Positions 5,581 to 8,302 of a stretch of 8,302 bases of DNA are shown here, one piece after another. The stretch lies in assembly GCA_044351785.1 (NCBI GenBank), contig JBILFC010000125.1:1-8302 (forward strand). Direction: 5' to 3'. Below the pieces are notes generated by a model. It saw only the letters and a list, made by a program, of their open reading frames with translations, had not been told where the DNA came from and did not search any database. Source of the DNA: JAIYCX01 sp044351785. Lineage in GTDB: Bacteria > Bdellovibrionota_C > UBA2361 > SZUA-149 > DAOLCO01. Numbering within the stretch: the stretch's first letter is position 1; each line of letters starts with the position of its first letter. The position numbers and the translations under genes are program-made.

Positions 5581-6783
5581 ATGAAAATCCCACATCCAGA
5601 GATAAATAAAGATTCATTTGCGCTTTATGTGCATATTCCTTTTTGCATGAGCAAGTGCCCTTATTGTGATTTTAATTCTTATGCTGTTGATAAGGGTGAG
5701 TTAGTGGGAAAGGAAGTGGGGTATGTGGATTCTCTTTTAAGGGAATTAGAATTTCAGGCTATAAAACTTAGTTTAGTTGGTAGAGGGTGTAGCAGCATTT
5801 TCTTTGGTGGTGGGACACCCTCTTATCTTAGTGAAACGAGTATTTTAAGAATATTAAATAAGGCGAAAGAGGTATTTCATTTAAAAGAGGGTGCCGAGAT
5901 TACTCTTGAAGCCAATCCGATGTCATTTAAAGAAGAGTTATCTATTAATAAGTTTATAGGATTCAAGGAAGCTGGAGTTAATAGATTATCATTCGGTGCT
6001 CAGAGTTTAAGAGAAGATAAACTAAAATTTTTAGGCAGATGGCATACTCCAGGGGATGTTGCTGATTCAGTTAAGAAAGCCAGAGAATGTGGATTTAATA
6101 ATATAAGTTGTGATTATATTAGTGCTACTAAGTTGGATAATAAAACATTATGGGGGGATGAGTTAAAAAAGATTTTAGATTTGGATACGAACCATTTATC
6201 TTGTTATTTATTAACGATTGAACCAGGGACTAAATTTGGAATTAGTGCCAGGAAGGGAGAGAGTTTTATATGTAGTGAGGATGAAGCAGCAGAGATTTAT
6301 GAGTATACTCAAGAGGTCTTAGAGAAGAATGGATTAGCCCAGTATGAAATATCAAACTATGGAAAAGTAAATCAGGAATGTGCTCATAATTTATTATATT
6401 GGAGAGGTGGGGAGTATTTAGGAATAGGAGCCGGAGCACATTCATTTATTAGGGGTAATAAGGATATATATCGTTGGTCAAATACTCCTTCTCCTGAGGT
6501 GTATAAAGATCGAGTTTTAAAAGATGGGTTTGCTTCTCAGAGATTGGATTCGGATGAGATTGATTATGATTTAGAAGATGTTTTATTAAGACTAAGGCTG
6601 AGAGAGGGAGTTTCTTTAACTGAAATTAGTATGCTTAATGAGTTAAGCGATAAAGGATTATTGGGTAGGTTTTATAAAGAGGGCATGCTTACCTTAGAAG
6701 GGAATAGAGTTTTTATCCCGAGGGATAAGTTAATTATAAGTGATTATATAATTAGAGAGATCGTAATAGAGGCGAGTAGATAA
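5581..6783 (+). CDS. hemW: HemW-like radical SAM protein (haem chaperone family)
   Basis: The family (once called oxygen-independent coproporphyrinogen oxidase-like) binds a 4Fe-4S cluster, S-adenosylmethionine and haem, and is thought to pass haem to membrane enzymes. The 400-residue product has the radical SAM triad CMSKCPYC (Cys22, Cys26, Cys29), followed by DF rather than the extra Cys of true HemN. It also has FFGGGTPSYL (74-83), EANP (110-113), GVNRLSFGAQS (132-142), ISNYGK (257-262) and HNLLYWRGGEYLGIGAGAHSF (269-289), then the HemN C-terminal domain. The usual GLPGQT-like stretch after the DLI-type strand is replaced by ISATKLDNKT (residues 180-189), which is unusual. An in-frame TGA at 5575 fixes ATG 5581 as the start, although GAGGG abuts it with no spacer. 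It is the second gene after the phosphatase, and its last codons form half of a terminator hairpin. Confidence 0.94.
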   Translation: MKIPHPEINKDSFALYVHIPFCMSKCPYCDFNSYAVDKGELVGKEVGYVDSLLRELEFQAIKLSLVGRGCSSIFFGGGTPSYLSETSILRILNKAKEVFHLKEGAEITLEANPMSFKEELSINKFIGFKEAGVNRLSFGAQSLREDKLKFLGRWHTPGDVADSVKKARECGFNNISCDYISATKLDNKTLWGDELKKILDLDTNHLSCYLLTIEPGTKFGISARKGESFICSEDEAAEIYEYTQEVLEKNGLAQYEISNYGKVNQECAHNLLYWRGGEYLGIGAGAHSFIRGNKDIYRWSNTPSPEVYKDRVLKDGFASQRLDSDEIDYDLEDVLLRLRLREGVSLTEISMLNELSDKGLLGRFYKEGMLTLEGNRVFIPRDKLIISDYIIREIVIEASR

Positions 6784-6800
6784 TGTACTCGCCTCTATTA
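6764..6800. terminator. Perfect 15-bp hairpin over the hemW stop codon, between convergent genes
   Basis: TAATAGAGGCGAGTA (6764-6778) pairs exactly with TACTCGCCTCTATTA (6786-6800) around a seven-base loop that contains the hemW TAA. Read from the other strand it begins five bases after the stop of the large exported protein. The shared position between convergent stops indicates a bidirectional terminator. The T tract after the stem is weak (TTAAATT on the plus strand). Confidence 0.8.
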
Positions 6801-6805
6801 TTAAA

Positions 6806-8302
6806 TTAAAGACCAGGACAAGCTGTCCTGTAATTGTTGCTTGCATTTGTCAGGTCTGAGTCACTTTGACAGAAGTTTGCACCTCTAAATCTGTCAGCTT
6901 CACAAGAACTTGTGATTGATGTCATAGTCGGAGAGCTCATGTTAACACTCACTACTACATCTGGAGTCGCAGTATTGCAGTTAAATGTAGTTGAGAAGCT
7001 TGGGCTACTAGGTGCTGATAAAAAGAATGAGTCTACATTAAAGTCTACAGCTCCTATCCAGGGAAGGAAGGGGTTAGAAGTAGATACCTTATAATTAGTA
7101 TCTCTGTATTCTACCGCGGAGATGGTCTCTTCAAAGCTAGCACCAGAATTTCTGCTAGAAGCTCTATGAAAAGCTGATTCAAACAGCCTTAAGGTGCTTA
7201 CAGAGGTTGCAGAGAATCTAGATACGCTATATGTTTTATCTACCATGCTTCCTGACACAAAGTATCTTTTTGCTGTAATATAGTTTGAGGGAGTAATGGT
7301 CATTTCTCCTTTAAATAAAGTTGATTCATTTTGTGATACAAGTTCAATTGTTTTATCTCTTGTAGAGTCAAATGCTACAACTCCATCAGCTGCTGTAATA
7401 TAAGCTCTGACAGTAGCTTGAAACCTATTCTCTCCACCTGCTTTGGTAACCATAATATACTGGTTGGAACTTGTTACGGATGTTTCTTCCATGTCAGATG
7501 GTGTAGCACTTGTTCCTTCGCAGGAGTAGAACGTGTACGCAAACTGATTTCCGGCAGCAGCGTTTTCTGAGTTAGATTTTATATTGATAAAAATCTTTGA
7601 GCTTTCCTCCTCTCCTGGGGTAATGGGTCTAATTTCGACTAGCCTTGAGGTTGAGCCGGAAGGCGTTGCAAAAAGTAAAGAGGGATCATTTGATGGAAAT
7701 GATCCACGTACTAAATTTAGCGTTCCACTAGCTAAGTTAGCGCTTGATGGAATATTTCTCATGTAACATAGCGTAGTTCCGGATCCTACGACATCAGATA
7801 GAGTGTAAGCATTGTCTGATGCAGCATAACAAGCTTCAAATCCACCTGATTCTCCATCACGTCTTCCTGAGAACATTTCTGAACATTGTTGAGGATTGGC
7901 TGTATTAGTATTGATTGCGTCAATTACTCCAGAGTTCCAAAACACATTTTTTAAAGCGGTAGAACTAAAGCTTGCAAGGGCTGGTGGTGTGCCAGAGACG
8001 GCAAGGGAATTTGTGCTGCCAGCTACAACAATTTTTGAAGTATTAGGAAGATCACTTAAGGACCTAACTGTATTTTGGGTAGGAACTTCTAGTTTTCCGC
8101 AGTAGTTTTTATTTGCCCGAGCTCTTCTTGTCGTAGCTGCATTGATTGAAATTTGAATTTTCCTTTTCTTTCTTGAATTTGTTTCGCTAGCAATTTTTGT
8201 AGTGAGATCTGAGATTATTTGTTTTTCCGATAAGAAAAGACCTTTATAGATTCTTCCAGGTTCCCATACCCCATCTATTAGTAGACAAGAGTACTTTTTG
8301 TT
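6806..8302 (-). CDS. Large Ser/Thr-rich, cysteine-containing protein of unknown function, probably exported (C-terminal 498 residues; N-terminus outside window)
   Basis: The minus-strand frame is open from the right edge to TAA at 6806-6808. The GTG at 7945 is merely an internal codon, since coding-like sequence continues upstream without a stop. I do not recognise the family. The visible part starts with LLIDGVWEPGRIYKG, then a basic stretch (RKKRK at residues 44-48, TTRRARANK nearby). The remainder is rich in Ser, Thr, Asn and Ala with many short beta-like segments, such as RLVEIRPITPG, KIFINIKS and FQATVRAYITA. Ten cysteines are spread along it (for example YSCLL, NYCGK, EACYAA, TLCYMR, FNCNT, SSCEAD and the final TACPGL), which suits disulfides in the periplasm or on the surface. 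No repeats, protease motif or membrane helix is visible in this part. Export is inference from composition; the signal peptide would be outside the window. Confidence 0.8.
   Translation of the reverse strand, partial: NKKYSCLLIDGVWEPGRIYKGLFLSEKQIISDLTTKIASETNSRKKRKIQISINAATTRRARANKNYCGKLEVPTQNTVRSLSDLPNTSKIVVAGSTNSLAVSGTPPALASFSSTALKNVFWNSGVIDAINTNTANPQQCSEMFSGRRDGESGGFEACYAASDNAYTLSDVVGSGTTLCYMRNIPSSANLASGTLNLVRGSFPSNDPSLLFATPSGSTSRLVEIRPITPGEEESSKIFINIKSNSENAAAGNQFAYTFYSCEGTSATPSDMEETSVTSSNQYIMVTKAGGENRFQATVRAYITAADGVVAFDSTRDKTIELVSQNESTLFKGEMTITPSNYITAKRYFVSGSMVDKTYSVSRFSATSVSTLRLFESAFHRASSRNSGASFEETISAVEYRDTNYKVSTSNPFLPWIGAVDFNVDSFFLSAPSSPSFSTTFNCNTATPDVVVSVNMSSPTMTSITSSCEADRFRGANFCQSDSDLTNASNNYRTACPGL

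Noticed and set aside
4742..5617. Minus-strand open frames at 4742-5059 and 5363-5617
   Set aside because: They are antisense to the phosphatase gene, whose catalytic motifs are unmistakable.
6806..7945. Treating the exported protein as complete with a GTG start at 7945
   Set aside because: The frame continues without a stop to the window edge and the upstream translation, with further cysteines and similar composition, looks coding.
6912..8105. Three plus-strand open frames (6912-7094, 7584-7766, 7896-8105)
   Set aside because: They lie opposite the long minus-strand gene, have no ribosome binding sites and look like shadows of its codon pattern.
1..8302. CRISPR array, tRNA, insertion sequence or prophage genes
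   Set aside because: No regularly spaced repeats, tRNA-like cloverleaf, transposase motif or phage structural gene was seen.

Overview
The window looks like chromosomal DNA from an AT-rich, diderm (Gram-negative type) bacterium. The evidence is a secretion/pilus assembly ATPase, an MCE-domain (MlaD-like) protein of the kind that carries lipids across the periplasm, a short one-helix signal peptidase I, a YgfZ-type folate-binding protein and HemW. I cannot fix the lineage from sequence alone. A Bdellovibrionota/delta-like group is only a weak guess. There is no rRNA, tRNA, CRISPR array, transposase or integrase, so this is mostly ordinary core and housekeeping territory with several genes I do not recognise mixed in.

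Layout, left to right: (1) 1-1160, minus strand, the N-terminal 386 residues of a GspE/PilB-family ATPase that runs off the left edge. (2) 1365-1838 and about 1966-2295, plus strand, a small lone MCE-domain protein and a small protein of unknown function. (3) 2456-3939, plus strand, lepB and ygfZ five bases apart, a probable two-gene operon, preceded by two separate inverted repeats. (4) 4008-4433, minus strand, an unknown basic 141-residue protein convergent with ygfZ. It has a strong ribosome binding site, a TTG start and a 9-bp hairpin in its presumed leader. (5) 4803-6783, plus strand, an inositol-monophosphatase-family gene and hemW ten bases apart, a second probable operon. It ends in a perfect 15-bp inverted repeat that overlaps the hemW stop codon. 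(6) 6806-8302, minus strand, the C-terminal 498 residues of a large Ser/Thr-rich, cysteine-containing, probably exported protein that runs off the right edge.

The genes do not form one pathway. LepB would process exported precursors, possibly including the right-hand protein and substrates of the left-hand secretion ATPase. YgfZ (Fe-S repair/assembly) and HemW (haem trafficking, itself an Fe-S protein) are linked only loosely through iron-cofactor biology. I saw no convincing new multi-gene system. The observations most worth checking are the stand-alone MCE protein, the HemW that lacks the usual GLPGQ-like segment, the structured leaders in front of lepB and the basic 141-residue gene, and the large exported protein of unknown function. 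Start signals are uneven: some genes have good Shine-Dalgarno sequences, others have none or badly spaced ones.
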